This document shows, piece after piece, positions 53,443 through 64,000 of a stretch of 64,000 nt of DNA. Within the stretch, counting starts at the first letter, position 1, and every line of letters begins with the position of its first letter. The notes below the pieces were generated by a model. The model made no database searches, had not been told where the DNA came from, and saw only the letters and a program-made list of their open reading frames with translations. Source of the DNA: Pseudomonas viridiflava (GTDB taxonomy: Bacteria; Pseudomonadota; Gammaproteobacteria; Pseudomonadales; Pseudomonadaceae); assembly GCF_900580675.1 (NCBI RefSeq), contig NZ_UTBG01000001.1, forward strand, positions 310,001-374,000, read 5' to 3'. A program made the translations under genes and the position numbers.

Positions 53443-53882
53443 AGGCACGTGAACGCTATCGAGTCGACCTGATCGGGCTGCAAGCCGCCTGCGAGGCCAA
53501 CTATGCACGGTTGTTGCGCTTGCTCCCCGATATGCGTCATGCCCCCGAGGCACGGCGCATTGCGGTGACCCACGGCGACCAGATGCTCGGCGTGCTGACC
53601 CTCGAGGTCATCGTCAATTGCCCGTACACCACCACCCTGCGCGTGCGCCAGGAGCACAGCCTGCCGTGGCTGCCGGTGCCGCAACTGGAAGTGCAGGTGT
53701 ACCACGATGCGCGGATGGCTGAAGTCATCAGTGCCGAACATGCGCGACGCTTTCGCAGCATCTATCCTTACCCCAACGTGTTCATGCACCAGCCCGATGA
53801 GAAAGCACAGCTCAATGTGTTCCTCGGTGAATGGTTGAGCCACTGTCTGGCCCTGGGCCATGAGTTCGAAGCTGTGCGGTAG
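53433..53882 (+). CDS. DUF1249 protein (YqiB-like)
   Basis: This 149-residue soluble protein belongs to the DUF1249/YqiB family, of unknown function. Conserved features include YRVDLIGLQAACEANYARLLRL at the N-terminus and VQVYHDARMAEV near 87, then YPNVFMHQPDEKAQLN. Coupling to nudF (10-base overlap) and position before cpdA match the conserved order. Confidence 0.9.
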   Translation: MAVKARERYRVDLIGLQAACEANYARLLRLLPDMRHAPEARRIAVTHGDQMLGVLTLEVIVNCPYTTTLRVRQEHSLPWLPVPQLEVQVYHDARMAEVISAEHARRFRSIYPYPNVFMHQPDEKAQLNVFLGEWLSHCLALGHEFEAVR

Positions 53883-53980
53883 ATGTGAACTGCGTCTGCT
53901 TCCCGGGTTTCCTCTTTGCGTCCTGCCCCAGCATAATCACGTCAATTGTCCATTTCCTGTGATTGCCTTGGGAGAGCGCC

Positions 53981-54796
53981 TTGCCGAGCGTAGCCACCTT
54001 GACCCCTGATGCGCCGGCGTTGCTGGTGCAGTTGTCCGACAGCCACCTGTTTGCCGAGGCCGACGGCACGCTGCTGGGCATGAACACCCGTGAGAGCCTC
54101 CGACGGGTGATCGGGTTGGTCCGCGAGCAGCAGCCGCGGATTGATTTGCTGCTGGCCACCGGGGACCTGTCCCAGGACGGCACGCTGGAGTCGTATCAGC
54201 AGTTCCGTGAAATGACCGGGGCCATTTCTGCCCCGGCGCGCTGGATCCCCGGTAACCACGACGAGCCACACATCATGGCTCACGCCGCCGTGCACAGCGA
54301 TTTGCTGGAGCCGGTGGTCGATGTCGGCAACTGGCGCATCACCTTGCTGGACTCCGCCGTACCCGGCTCGGTGCCGGGGTATCTGCAGGACAGCCAGTTG
54401 CAGTTGCTGGCCCAAGCCTTGAGTGAGGCGCCTAACCGTCATCATCTGGTGTGCTTTCATCATCACCCTGTGTCCATCGGCTGTGCGTGGATGGAGCCCA
54501 TCGGGTTGCGTAATCCTGAGGCTTTGTTTGCCGTGCTTGATCGGTTCGAGCAGGTCAGGGCGGTGCTTTGGGGGCATGTGCACCAGGAGATTGACCTTGA
54601 GCGCAACGGCGTGCGGTTGCTGGCTTCGCCGTCGACGTGCATCCAGTTCGCACCGGGCAGCGAGGATTTCAAGGTCAGCGAACAAGCGCCGGGCTATCGC
54701 TGGTTGCGCTTGCATGCCGACGGGCGGTTGGAGACGGGCGTGGAGCGGGTAAAAGGATTTGAATTTACCGTCGATTACGGCAGCAACGGCTATTAA
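53981..54796 (+). CDS. cpdA: 3',5'-cyclic-AMP phosphodiesterase CpdA
   Basis: This ~271-residue class III cAMP phosphodiesterase of the metallophosphatase fold has metal motifs QLSDSHLF (DXH), GDLSQDG, GNHDEP, CFHHHP and WGHVHQE. It lowers cAMP and thereby tunes Vfr/CRP activity. The TTG at 53981 is preferred because GGGAGAG lies just upstream; an in-frame TTG at 53963 is also possible. It is separated by ~98 bases from the DUF1249 gene, so it may have its own promoter. Confidence 0.92.
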   Translation: MPSVATLTPDAPALLVQLSDSHLFAEADGTLLGMNTRESLRRVIGLVREQQPRIDLLLATGDLSQDGTLESYQQFREMTGAISAPARWIPGNHDEPHIMAHAAVHSDLLEPVVDVGNWRITLLDSAVPGSVPGYLQDSQLQLLAQALSEAPNRHHLVCFHHHPVSIGCAWMEPIGLRNPEALFAVLDRFEQVRAVLWGHVHQEIDLERNGVRLLASPSTCIQFAPGSEDFKVSEQAPGYRWLRLHADGRLETGVERVKGFEFTVDYGSNGY

Positions 54797-54815
54797 ACCC
54801 TGCAAACACTGATCA

Positions 54816-54840
54816 AAATGTGGGAGCTGCTTCTGCCTGT
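54816..54840. repeat. Solitary degenerate REP sequence
   Basis: AAATGTGGGAGCTGCTTCTG resembles one arm of the paired elements elsewhere, but no inverted partner is seen in the cpdA-yqiA gap. Probably a decayed single REP. Confidence 0.5.
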
Positions 54841-54887
54841 ATTCCCTGTAAACTGCGCCTCTTTGGCTGATGCACGGAGAGCCCGGC

Positions 54888-55496
54888 ATGTCCGCTTCGA
54901 TTCTATATATCCACGGTTTCAACAGCGCGCCTGCGTCCAACAAGGCCACCCAGTTGAGCACCGTGATGGACAGCCTCGGTTTGAGCGACCAACTGCGTGT
55001 GCCTGCCCTGCATCACCACCCGCGTAAGGCAATTCCTCAATTGGAAGAAGCCATTGCGCAACTGGGCCGGCCACTGCTGGTCGGCAGCTCACTCGGCGGC
55101 TACTATGCAACCCATCTTGCCGAACGCCATGGCCTCAAGGCGCTGCTGGTCAACCCCGCGGTCAGCCCGCATCGGATGTTCGACGGCTACCTGGGCACCC
55201 AGAAGAACCTCTACACCGATGAAACCTGGGAATTGACCCACGACCACGTTACGGCGCTGGCCGAGCTGGAAGTGCCGGCCCCTCAGGATGCGGCGCGCTA
55301 TCAGGTGTGGTTGCAGACCGGCGATGAGACACTGGATTATCGCCTCGCCCAGCAGTATTACCGGGCCTGTGCCTTGCGCATCCAGGCCGGTGGCGACCAT
55401 GGTTACCAGGGCTTCGCCCGGCAATTGCCGGCCATGTTGAGTTTTGCCGGCATTGGCGCAGATCAGTATCAATCCTTTGATTTCTCGGCACTGTAA
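54888..55496 (+). CDS. yqiA: Alpha/beta-hydrolase esterase YqiA
   Basis: This 202-residue alpha/beta hydrolase of the YqiA esterase family has YIHGFNS near 6 and the nucleophile elbow GSSLGGYYA (Ser near 68). His in the GGDHGYQGF segment near the C-terminus completes a triad with an Asp. It acts on short acyl esters; the physiological substrate is unknown. The ATG at 54888 follows GGAGAG by six bases; the frame is open 18 bases further upstream. It precedes parE as in E. coli. Confidence 0.92.
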   Translation: MSASILYIHGFNSAPASNKATQLSTVMDSLGLSDQLRVPALHHHPRKAIPQLEEAIAQLGRPLLVGSSLGGYYATHLAERHGLKALLVNPAVSPHRMFDGYLGTQKNLYTDETWELTHDHVTALAELEVPAPQDAARYQVWLQTGDETLDYRLAQQYYRACALRIQAGGDHGYQGFARQLPAMLSFAGIGADQYQSFDFSAL

Positions 55497-55526
55497 TTGC
55501 CTTGGAAATCACAGGTTACTTTTTAA

Positions 55527-57454
<1,928 letters not shown>

Positions 57455-57455
<1 letters not shown>

Positions 57456-58450
57456 TGCGCACAGGTTTCGCCCTGGCGATCCTGATGTTGAGCGGGTGGG
57501 TGGCCACCCCGGTGGCCGCCGCGCCCGTGGCAGAGCTGAAACTCGTCTCGGAACACCCGGTGGATGGCATGCGCGGCGGCAACCTGTCCGGGCTGGCGTT
57601 GTGCGGCAAAGCGCTGTGGACGGTTTCCGACCGCGATGACGACCAGATTTACCGCCTCGATATGAGCGCGTCGACCTGGCAGGCCGAAACGGTGAAGATC
57701 GAGGTGCCGCCGGTGCCCGAGTCCGGGCTGCCCTGGGGTTTACGCTCGCGGACCAAGGCCGCCTCGTTCATTCGCGGCGGCGACCTGGATTTCGAAGGCA
57801 TCAGCTGCGATGCCGCGGGCAACCGCTACATTGTCAGCGAAGCCCATGCGGCGGTGCTGCAAGTGCCGGCCAGCGGTGCGCCGGAGTGGTTGAAAATCGC
57901 CCCCGGCATGGTGCGCGAGGCGCGGGCCAGCGGCATGTTGCTGCACTTCAACGCGTTGTTTGAAGGCCTGGCGGTGAACCCCGAAGGCAACCAGATTTGG
58001 CTGGCAGCCGAGCGTGAGCGGCGTGGCCTGATTTCGATCAAGCGCCCGCAAAGCCTGTGGGACTGTGATGGCCCGTGCGTATTGTTGAGCGAAGCCGGTC
58101 AGGAAGTGCAACCGGCCAAATTCACCCATGCCAAGGCCGTGTCCAAGGATTTTGCCGACCTGGCGTTGTTCAACGGCAAACTCTTTACCTTGGAGCGCAA
58201 TGCGTTCCAGATTTGCCGGCGCGATCCAGTCACGGCCAAAGTCGAGCTGTGCTGGTCATTCGCCGACGAGACCCTGACGCCCGAGCGCAGCTACGCCCAG
58301 CCTTACGGCTTGGCCGAAGCCCTGGTGATCGACGCCGAGGGGGCATGGCTGGGCATCGACAACAATTTCGGCCCGCGTGCCGATGGTGAAAAACGCCCGG
58401 TGGTCTATCGTTTCGCAGCCCCCGCCGGTGGCTGGAGCGCCCAGCCATGA
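57455..58450 (+). CDS. Secreted esterase-like phytase-family protein
   Basis: This 331-residue protein has a signal peptide (LAILMLSGWVATPVAA, cut near AAA-PV). The mature part has beta-propeller-like repeats, with the pattern GNLSGLALCGKALWTVSDRDD, GDLDFEGISCD and FEGLAVNPEGNQIWLAAE, typical of the 'esterase-like activity of phytase' family (PF13449). It is probably periplasmic. It overlaps the parE stop and is followed by a 26-codon ORF and parC. Confidence 0.83.
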
Positions 58451-58527
58451 CTCCACATTTTCTTGAATTGAACCAGCGCAGCGGCAGTTCCGCTGCGCAT
58501 TACCCAATAATGATGAGGCCCGCATGA
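58447..58527 (+). CDS. 26-codon micro-ORF coupled to parC
   Basis: The ORF begins with ATGA overlapping the previous stop and ends with TGA overlapping the parC ATG. It encodes [15 protein letters not shown]... with no SD of its own except what the upstream gene provides. A perfect 9-bp hairpin (58476-58484 with 58490-58498) lies inside. It could be a translational coupler or leader for parC, or a chance ORF. Confidence 0.4.
   Translation: MTPHFLELNQRSGSSAAHYPIMMRPA
58476..58498 (+). promoter_or_regulatory. Perfect 9-bp hairpin upstream of parC
   Basis: GCGCAGCGG pairs exactly with CCGCTGCGC around loop CAGTT, 26 bases before the parC ATG and inside the micro-ORF. It could modulate ribosome passage or termination. 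Confidence 0.55.
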
Positions 58528-60788
58528 GTGACATCCTCGCAGACAGCTTAGATGGCGTAGAACGCCGATCGCTGGCTGACTTCACCGAAAGTGCCTACCT
58601 CAACTACTCCATGTACGTGATCATGGACCGGGCCCTGCCGCATATCGGCGACGGCCTGAAGCCTGTGCAACGGCGCATCATCTACGCCATGAGTGAGTTG
58701 GGCCTGGACGCCGACTCCAAGCACAAGAAGTCGGCGCGTACCGTCGGTGACGTGCTCGGTAAATTCCACCCCCACGGCGACTCGGCCTGCTACGAAGCCA
58801 TGGTGCTGATGGCCCAGCCGTTCAGCTACCGCTACACACTGGTAGACGGCCAGGGCAACTGGGGTGCGCCGGATGATCCCAAGTCCTTCGCCGCCATGCG
58901 TTACACCGAGGCGCGCCTGTCGCGTTACTCGGAAGTACTGCTGAGCGAGTTGGGGCAGGGCACTGCGAACTGGGGCCCGAACTTCGACGGTACACTGGAA
59001 GAACCGTTGGTGTTGCCGGCACGTTTGCCGAATATCCTGCTCAATGGCACCACCGGCATCGCCGTCGGCATGGCCACTGACGTACCGCCGCACAACCTGC
59101 GCGAAGTCGCCACCGCCTGCGTGCGCCTGCTGGACGAGCCAAAAGCCACGGTCGAACAGCTCTGCGAGCATATCCAGGGCCCGGACTACCCGACCGAAGC
59201 GGAAATCATCACGCCGCGCGCCGACCTGCTGAAGATGTACGAAACCGGCAAGGGCTCGGTGCGCATGCGCGCCGTGTACCACGTCGAAGACGGCGACATT
59301 ATCGTCACCGCACTGCCGCACCAGGTGTCCGGCGCCAAGGTGCTGGAACAGATTGCCGCGCTGATGCAGGCCAAACCGTCGAAATTGCCGCAAGTCGCCG
59401 ACCTGCGTGACGAGTCCGACCACGAAAACCCGTGCCGCATCGTGATCATCCCGACCAACAGTCGGGTCGACCATGAAGTGCTGATGCAGCATCTGTTTGC
59501 CAGCACCGACCTGGAGTCGAGCTACCGGGTCAACATCAATATTATTGGCCTGGACGGCAAGCCGCAGCTGAAAAACCTGCGCAACCTGCTGGTGGAGTGG
59601 CTGGAATTCCGGGTGCAGACCGTGCGTCGCCGCCTGCAATTCCGCCTCGACAAGGTCGAACGCCGCCTGCACCTGTTGGACGGTTTGTTGATTGCCTACC
59701 TCAACCTCGATGAAGTAATCCACATCATCCGTACCGCCGAGCACCCGAAAGCCGAACTGATCGCGCGTTTCGAGCTGAGCGAGATCCAGGCTGACTACAT
59801 CCTCGACACCCGCTTGCGTCAGTTGGCGCGACTGGAAGAAATGAAGCTGCGTGACGAGCAAGATGCATTGCTCAAGGAACAAGCCAAGCTGCAAGCCCTG
59901 CTGGGCAGCGAAGCCAAACTGAAGAAACTGGTGCGCACCGAGCTGATTAAAGACGCTGAAACCTACGGCGATGACCGTCGTTCGCCGATCGTTGAGCGCG
60001 CTGAGGCGAAAGCTCTGACAGAAACCGAGCTGCTGCCTAACGAGAAAATTACCGTCGTTCTGTCGGAAAAGGGTTGGGTTCGTTCAGCCAAAGGGCATGA
60101 TATTGACGCCACCGGCTTGTCGTACAAGGCGGGTGATGGCTTCAAGACGGCTGCGGCCGGGCGTTCCAACCAGTTTGCGGTGTTTATCGACTCCACCGGG
60201 CGCAGTTACTCGGTGCCGGCCCATACCTTGCCGTCCGCTCGCGGGCAAGGCGAGCCGTTGACCGGTCGCCTGACGCCGCCACCGGGGGCGAATTTTGAAT
60301 GTGTGTTGCTGCCGGACGACGATGCGCTGTATGTGATCGCCTCTGACGCGGGTTACGGTTTTGTGGTCAAGGGTGAAGACCTGCAGGCCAAGAACAAGGC
60401 GGGCAAGGCGCTGTTGAGCTTGCCGAACAATGCCAAGGTGATTCTGCCGCGGCCAGTGGAGGATCGCGAGAGCAATTGGCTGGCGTCGGTGACCACCGAA
60501 GGGCGCTTGCTGGTGTTCAAGATCAGCGATTTGCCCCAGTTGGGCAAAGGCAAAGGCAACAAGATTATTGGTATTCCCGGCGAACGGGTGGCCAGTCGCG
60601 AAGAGTACGTGACCGACATCGCAGTGATCCCGGAAGGCTCCACCCTGGTGCTCCAGGCCGGCAAGCGCACGTTGTCATTGCGCCCTGACGACCTCGAACA
60701 TTACAAGGGCGAGCGTGGTCGTCGCGGTAATAAACTGCCTCGCGGCTTCCAGCGCGTTGATGCTTTATTGGTGGAAACGCCCGTTTAA
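58524..60788 (+). CDS. parC: DNA topoisomerase IV subunit A ParC
   Basis: This 754-residue protein is the DNA breakage-reunion subunit. The catalytic Tyr127 is in [10 protein letters not shown]. The quinolone-resistance region [12 protein letters not shown] has Ser87 and Glu91, the wild-type residues. The C-terminal beta-pinwheel follows. A GAGG precedes the ATG. It is separated from parE by the phytase-like gene and the micro-ORF. Confidence 0.97.
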   Translation: MSDILADSLDGVERRSLADFTESAYLNYSMYVIMDRALPHIGDGLKPVQRRIIYAMSELGLDADSKHKKSARTVGDVLGKFHPHGDSACYEAMVLMAQPFSYRYTLVDGQGNWGAPDDPKSFAAMRYTEARLSRYSEVLLSELGQGTANWGPNFDGTLEEPLVLPARLPNILLNGTTGIAVGMATDVPPHNLREVATACVRLLDEPKATVEQLCEHIQGPDYPTEAEIITPRADLLKMYETGKGSVRMRAVYHVEDGDIIVTALPHQVSGAKVLEQIAALMQAKPSKLPQVADLRDESDHENPCRIVIIPTNSRVDHEVLMQHLFASTDLESSYRVNINIIGLDGKPQLKNLRNLLVEWLEFRVQTVRRRLQFRLDKVERRLHLLDGLLIAYLNLDEVIHIIRTAEHPKAELIARFELSEIQADYILDTRLRQLARLEEMKLRDEQDALLKEQAKLQALLGSEAKLKKLVRTELIKDAETYGDDRRSPIVERAEAKALTETELLPNEKITVVLSEKGWVRSAKGHDIDATGLSYKAGDGFKTAAAGRSNQFAVFIDSTGRSYSVPAHTLPSARGQGEPLTGRLTPPPGANFECVLLPDDDALYVIASDAGYGFVVKGEDLQAKNKAGKALLSLPNNAKVILPRPVEDRESNWLASVTTEGRLLVFKISDLPQLGKGKGNKIIGIPGERVASREEYVTDIAVIPEGSTLVLQAGKRTLSLRPDDLEHYKGERGRRGNKLPRGFQRVDALLVETPV

Positions 60789-60804
60789 GGCGGTTTAGAG
60801 CCCT

Positions 60805-60832
60805 CGATCTACGATTTAACGCGTAGATCGAC
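60805..60832 (+). repeat. 10-bp inverted repeat after parC
   Basis: TCGATCTACG (60805-60814) and CGTAGATCGA (60823-60832) are exact inverted copies with an 8-base spacer, 16 bases after the parC stop. There is no T tract. It could be a terminator component or a binding site. Confidence 0.6.
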
Positions 60833-60838
60833 GCTTTG

Positions 60839-60889
60839 GCGCTGGAGTCATGGCGCATATTCACGGATGATATGGCCTTTCCAGCGCCG
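60839..60889 (+). repeat. 9-bp inverted repeat before the PqiC-like gene
   Basis: GGCGCTGGA (60839-60847) and TCCAGCGCC (60881-60889) are exact inverted copies 33 bases apart, in the parC to lipoprotein gap. Possible leader structure. Confidence 0.5.
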
Positions 60890-60961
60890 GCGTGGCCGAG
60901 CGTGTTAGGTTATTTTTAAGTATTACATTGTGGTTCGCCTTGTGGCAGCCACCTGGATGGG

Positions 60962-61672
60962 ATGATGACTGCTCCACGCCTTCCTTTTATTTTCGTGCTC
61001 GCTGGCCTTTTGGGGCTGGCGGGTTGCAGCACACACCAGCCGGTGTCGCTGTACCAGCTGGACAGCGGAAGTCCGGCTCAGCCAGCTCAAACCGCTGGCA
61101 TGGCGGTTCTACTGGGGCCGGTGGTCGTGGCTGACTACCTGCAACGCGAAACCCTGCTGCAACGTCAGAACGACGGCAGCCTGCAAGGTTCTACAGATGG
61201 CCGTTGGGCGGGCAGTTTGTCGTCCGACATCAACCAGCTGATGTTGCGCCAGGTCGCAGGCCATCTGGACAGCCAGCGTGTGGTGCTTGCCCCGGCACCG
61301 ACCGGCTTTACCCCGGACGTACAGGTTTTGCTGACGATTACCCGGCTCGACTCCGGCACTTCACAGCCGGCGATCCTCGATGCGCAGTGGCGCCTGATCG
61401 ACCGCCGTGGCCAAGTGCGCGATAACCGCATCGTGCACCTGCAGGAAGAACACACCGGCAGCACAGCGTCCCAGGTTCAGGCCCAGGGCGTGCTGTTGCA
61501 GCACTTGGCGCAGCAGTTGTCGGTGGCCCTCAAGCCACTGGCCAACCAGCCGCCGATTGCCGAGGCACCACGCAAGTCGGCCCCGGCGCAGGCCAAGCCT
61601 GCCGAGCCGCAGAAACCGAAGATGCCGATGGCCGTGCCGATTCGTACGGACATGGAAGTGTTCAGGTTCTGA
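60962..61672 (+). CDS. PqiC-like ABC-type transport auxiliary lipoprotein (DUF330)
   Basis: This 236-residue lipoprotein has lipobox LAGC with Cys22. The family motif VSLYQLDSG follows the signal, and a conserved VLLGPVVVADYLQRETLL is near 50. The C-terminus is Pro/Ala/Lys-rich (AEAPRKSAPAQAKPAEPQKPK). PqiC-like proteins act with PqiAB or Mla-type systems at the outer membrane; no pqiA or pqiB is beside it here. ATG 60962 and ATG 60965 are equally plausible starts. A terminator follows. Confidence 0.82.
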   Translation: MMTAPRLPFIFVLAGLLGLAGCSTHQPVSLYQLDSGSPAQPAQTAGMAVLLGPVVVADYLQRETLLQRQNDGSLQGSTDGRWAGSLSSDINQLMLRQVAGHLDSQRVVLAPAPTGFTPDVQVLLTITRLDSGTSQPAILDAQWRLIDRRGQVRDNRIVHLQEEHTGSTASQVQAQGVLLQHLAQQLSVALKPLANQPPIAEAPRKSAPAQAKPAEPQKPKMPMAVPIRTDMEVFRF

Positions 61673-61688
61673 CCTGAATCCCAGGCAA

Positions 61689-61726
61689 ACAAAAAAGGCC
61701 CGCTGAGTAAGCGGGCCTTTTTGTTT
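61689..61726 (+). terminator. Bidirectional Rho-independent terminator
   Basis: An 8-bp stem (AGGCCCGC 61696-61703 with GCGGGCCT 61711-61718) has a T-rich tail on the plus strand and an A-tract ahead, so it works on both strands. It ends the PqiC-like gene. Confidence 0.9.
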
Positions 61727-61756
61727 GTACGGGATTCGAGCCATGCTGGAGGTCCA

Positions 61757-61848
61757 GTGTGGGAGCGGGCTTGCTCGCGAATGCGGTGTAACAGTCAACA
61801 GAGATATCGACTGACCCACCGCTTTCGCGAGCAAGCCCGCTCCCACAC
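61757..61848. repeat. Paired extragenic palindrome (REPIN-like), GCGGGC variant, perfect 24-bp arms
   Basis: Arms 61757-61780 and 61825-61848 are exact reverse complements of the same type as 1974-2069. It lies between the convergent PqiC-like and AhpA-like genes. Confidence 0.9.
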
Positions 61849-61880
61849 AAGGCCACTCCACAGTGGGCTTGGCAGTATTT

Positions 61881-63413
61881 TCAGGGCTTCGCGCGGGTCT
61901 CATGCATCCGCGCCAACTGCCGCTCCAGCATCGACGGATACGGCTCCATCAGCCGCTCCACACAGCTCGCCCCTTCAGGGCTGGCGATTGGGCGGATGCG
62001 CGCGCGCTGGCGGATCAGTGTGTCTTCACTGATCTTGCGTTCCACCAGCAGCAGGTTGCGGCTGTGTTGGGACAAAGCCAGCGCGTCCTGGGCGATTTCC
62101 GTCAGCAGCAGGTCGATCTGGCTCATGCCGAACAGATCGTCGCCCACCGTCAGCCCCAGCTGCAGTTGCAGGGTGATGCCGCTGTCGGCTACTTCGATCT
62201 GCAACTCATGGCCTAGGGCGCGCAGCAGCTCGCCGCAGCAAATCGCGTTGGTCAGGTAGTCTTCGCCGCTGTCTTCGCTGTGGAACAGCATCAATGTGCT
62301 GCCATCGTTCAGGGTGTGCAGCTCGCTCTGGTACAGCGAGGCAGCCTGGTCGAGGCAGTCGCGGTAGCGCTCCAGCAATTCGGTCAAGCGCGCGCGGGGC
62401 AGACGACGCAGCTGATCCTGGGCGCCCAATTGCACGGCCAGCACTGCGCTGTGCTGCGGTTCGGCGTTTTTCGCAGGCGCAGGTTTCGGCGCAACGGCCG
62501 GGGTGTTGCTCGAGGTGTCGCGCAGGTCGGCGAAGGGGTCTTCGTCGTCCAGTTCGTCTTCTTCGGCCTGGATCACCTTGCGGGTGGCCGGCTTCAGGCC
62601 CGCTACCGGGGCGCTTTCGTCAAAGCCCGGGTCGCGCAGGTCGCGTACTTCAAACTCGGGCTCTTCGTCGTAGTCGGTTTCGTCGTATTCAGGCTCGGGC
62701 TCGACTTCACGCACCACCGGTTCCGGAGCGAAGCTGGCGTGCAGCTGGCGGGCCAGGTCGCCGATTTCATCCTGGCGGTCGGTGGCCGGGGTGTGTTCGT
62801 CGATATCGCGCAACCAGATGCGCAGTTGCATCAACGGCGTGGAGATATGTCGACCCAGGCGCAGGCTCAAGGCCAGGGCCAATGCCAGCAGGATCGCGCT
62901 GAGAATGCCCATGCTCTGCAGGCTGATGGTCATCGGTTGCTGGAATTGCTGCATGTCGAGGCTGATGCGCAGTTGGCCGGCCTTCACATCCTGAAACGTG
63001 ATATTGCTCTGGTACAAGCCTTCGGCTTCACCCAGCAGGCCGTTTTTCGGGCGCTGCCCGGCTTCGGCCATGATCCGGTTGTCCACGCTGTAAATGGCGG
63101 CGTGGGCCACCAGCGGGTTCTTGGTCAGGTTGTTGAGCAGCACGTTGAGGCTGAGGATGTCGTTGGACACCAACAGCTCAGTCGCCGAGGTGGCGGTCTG
63201 AGTGGTCAAGCTCTCGCCCAGGGCGTCGGCTTGCTCGTGCATGGCCTGCTTGAACTGCAAACCCATCACGCAGGCGTAGATCACCAGGGCCAGGGCGACC
63301 AGGATCACGTTATGGCTGGCGATGCGTAATGCGATCGGTACACGGCGGTGGCGCAGTGCCCGGAAGATCAGCAGGAAGAAGTTGTCGGTTTTTACTGGCG
63401 TAGGCCGGTTCAC
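61881..63413 (-). CDS. AhpA/YtjB-family inner-membrane protein
   Basis: This ~510-residue protein has two transmembrane helices (~35-54 and ~165-186) flanking a periplasmic ~110-residue domain, then a HAMP-like stretch and a long acidic linker (~230-320, many Asp/Glu). A soluble C-terminal domain (~330-500) follows. This order matches the AhpA/YtjB family next to serB in gamma-proteobacteria. The function is unknown. The start is a GTG at 63413 (NRPTPVKTDNFF), matching the remembered P. aeruginosa N-terminus; an ATG at 63476 is also in frame. It is divergent from serB. Confidence 0.83.
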   Translation of the reverse strand: MNRPTPVKTDNFFLLIFRALRHRRVPIALRIASHNVILVALALVIYACVMGLQFKQAMHEQADALGESLTTQTATSATELLVSNDILSLNVLLNNLTKNPLVAHAAIYSVDNRIMAEAGQRPKNGLLGEAEGLYQSNITFQDVKAGQLRISLDMQQFQQPMTISLQSMGILSAILLALALALSLRLGRHISTPLMQLRIWLRDIDEHTPATDRQDEIGDLARQLHASFAPEPVVREVEPEPEYDETDYDEEPEFEVRDLRDPGFDESAPVAGLKPATRKVIQAEEDELDDEDPFADLRDTSSNTPAVAPKPAPAKNAEPQHSAVLAVQLGAQDQLRRLPRARLTELLERYRDCLDQAASLYQSELHTLNDGSTLMLFHSEDSGEDYLTNAICCGELLRALGHELQIEVADSGITLQLQLGLTVGDDLFGMSQIDLLLTEIAQDALALSQHSRNLLLVERKISEDTLIRQRARIRPIASPEGASCVERLMEPYPSMLERQLARMHETRAKP

Positions 63414-63448
63414 TTGAGCTCGGCTCTTGGTCCGTGAAGTTGACGCGC

Positions 63449-63477
63449 AGTATAGCGACAGGCCCAAGACCGGCAAA
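63449..63477 (-). promoter_or_regulatory. Candidate sigma-70 promoter for the AhpA/YtjB-like gene
   Basis: On the minus strand, TTTGCC (63477-63472) and TATACT (63454-63449) are separated by 17 bases. It lies ~36 bases before the GTG start. Confidence 0.45.
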
Positions 63478-63546
63478 GCGCTGGCTGTGCCCGATGGTCA
63501 CTGAAAGTGGGTAGAATGCGGTTTTTTTCCAGCCTGGGGGTGCGCC

Positions 63547-64000
63547 TTGCGCGAAATTGTCCTGATAAACATCACCGGTGAAGATCGACCAGGTCTCACC
63601 GCAGCCATTACCGGTGTTCTGGCCCAGGGTGGTGTAAACATTCTCGACATCGGCCAGGCAGTGATCCACGACACCCTGTCGTTCGGGATCCTGGTGGAAA
63701 TCCCGAGCACCGAACAGGCGTCTTCGGTACTCAAGGACATCCTGTTTACGGCGTATAAGCTCGACCAACAGGTGCGTTTCACCCCGGTGTCCGAAGCCGA
63801 TTACCAACACTGGGTCGAGGGTCAGGGCAAAAAACGCCATATCGTCACCCTGTTGACCCGCAAGGTCACCGCCGAACAGCTGCAGCGCGTCAGCTCGATC
63901 ACCGCGCAGTACGGTTTGAATATCGACCATATCGACCGTCTGTCGGGTCGCATGCCTTTGGACACGCCGGCCGACAAGGGCAAGGGCTGCATCGAGTTCT
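63547..64000 (+). CDS. serB: Phosphoserine phosphatase SerB, N-terminal part (runs off window)
   Basis: The first ~151 codons of SerB are present; the catalytic HAD domain lies beyond the window. The start is TTG 63547 (MREIVLINITGEDRPGL), with a G-rich stretch upstream. The N-terminal ACT-type domain has NITGEDRPGLTAAITGVL, and a second ACT-like segment (HIVTLLTRKVTAEQL, near residue 97) follows, as in Pseudomonas SerB. It catalyses the last step of serine synthesis, and its ACT domains may allow serine feedback. It is divergent from the AhpA-like gene. Confidence 0.92.
   Translation, partial: MREIVLINITGEDRPGLTAAITGVLAQGGVNILDIGQAVIHDTLSFGILVEIPSTEQASSVLKDILFTAYKLDQQVRFTPVSEADYQHWVEGQGKKRHIVTLLTRKVTAEQLQRVSSITAQYGLNIDHIDRLSGRMPLDTPADKGKGCIEF

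Overview
The window is a chromosomal segment from a Pseudomonas, most likely the P. fluorescens group. Codon use is strongly GC3-biased. Intergenic gaps carry paired extragenic palindromes of the Pseudomonas REP/REPIN type. The gene order follows, from memory, the P. aeruginosa PAO1 order from about PA5018 (msrA) to PA4960 (serB), with several insertions and deletions. No tRNA, rRNA, CRISPR array, insertion sequence or prophage was seen.

Layout. (1) 1-1948: the 3' end of a type VI secretion vgrG, a DUF4123 adaptor gene and rlmJ. (2) 2087-10510: msrA, the c-di-GMP phosphodiesterase gene dipA and the pyruvate dehydrogenase pair aceE-aceF, all on the minus strand, with a promoter/operator region upstream of aceE. 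(3) 10511-13450: glnE. (4) 13649-20611: the LPS inner-core operon waaF-waaC-waaG-waaP followed by three more kinase-fold genes, almost all joined by ATGA-type overlaps. (5) 20674-24998: an inserted block with a TonB-dependent receptor, two lipoproteins and a small ORF. (6) 25164-41866: the rest of the LPS cluster: carbamoyltransferase, glycosyltransferases, mig-14-like, dnpA, ssg, a further kinase-fold gene, waaL, msbA, a sulfotransferase/APS-kinase pair, hldE, an epimerase and a conserved hypothetical gene. (7) 41908-46574: aldo/keto reductase, FAD oxidoreductase, SMR efflux protein, LysR regulator and waaA. (8) 46700-51925: the outer-membrane channel gene opmH, then a TPP riboswitch, thiC and the cytX permease gene. 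(9) 51894-58450: an RsiV-like lipoprotein and the conserved run nudF-DUF1249-cpdA-yqiA-parE plus a phytase-like esterase gene. (10) 58524-64000: parC, a PqiC-like lipoprotein, an AhpA/YtjB-type membrane protein and the start of serB.

How the genes fit together. Much of the window makes and exports lipopolysaccharide. HldE makes ADP-heptose, WaaA adds Kdo, WaaC/WaaF add heptoses, WaaP phosphorylates them, WaaG and further glycosyltransferases extend the outer core, a carbamoyltransferase decorates it, MsbA flips lipid A-core and WaaL ligates O-antigen. The most unusual addition is a stand-alone PAPS-making APS kinase overlapping a sulfotransferase, placed between msbA and hldE behind a strong terminator. 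This suggests sulfation of a surface glycan. Two of the kinase-fold proteins in the cluster lack the catalytic aspartate and look like pseudokinases.

Limits. All assignments rest on reading motifs and remembered gene order; no database search was run. Starts were chosen by Shine-Dalgarno position, overlaps and remembered family N-termini, and are noted where uncertain.
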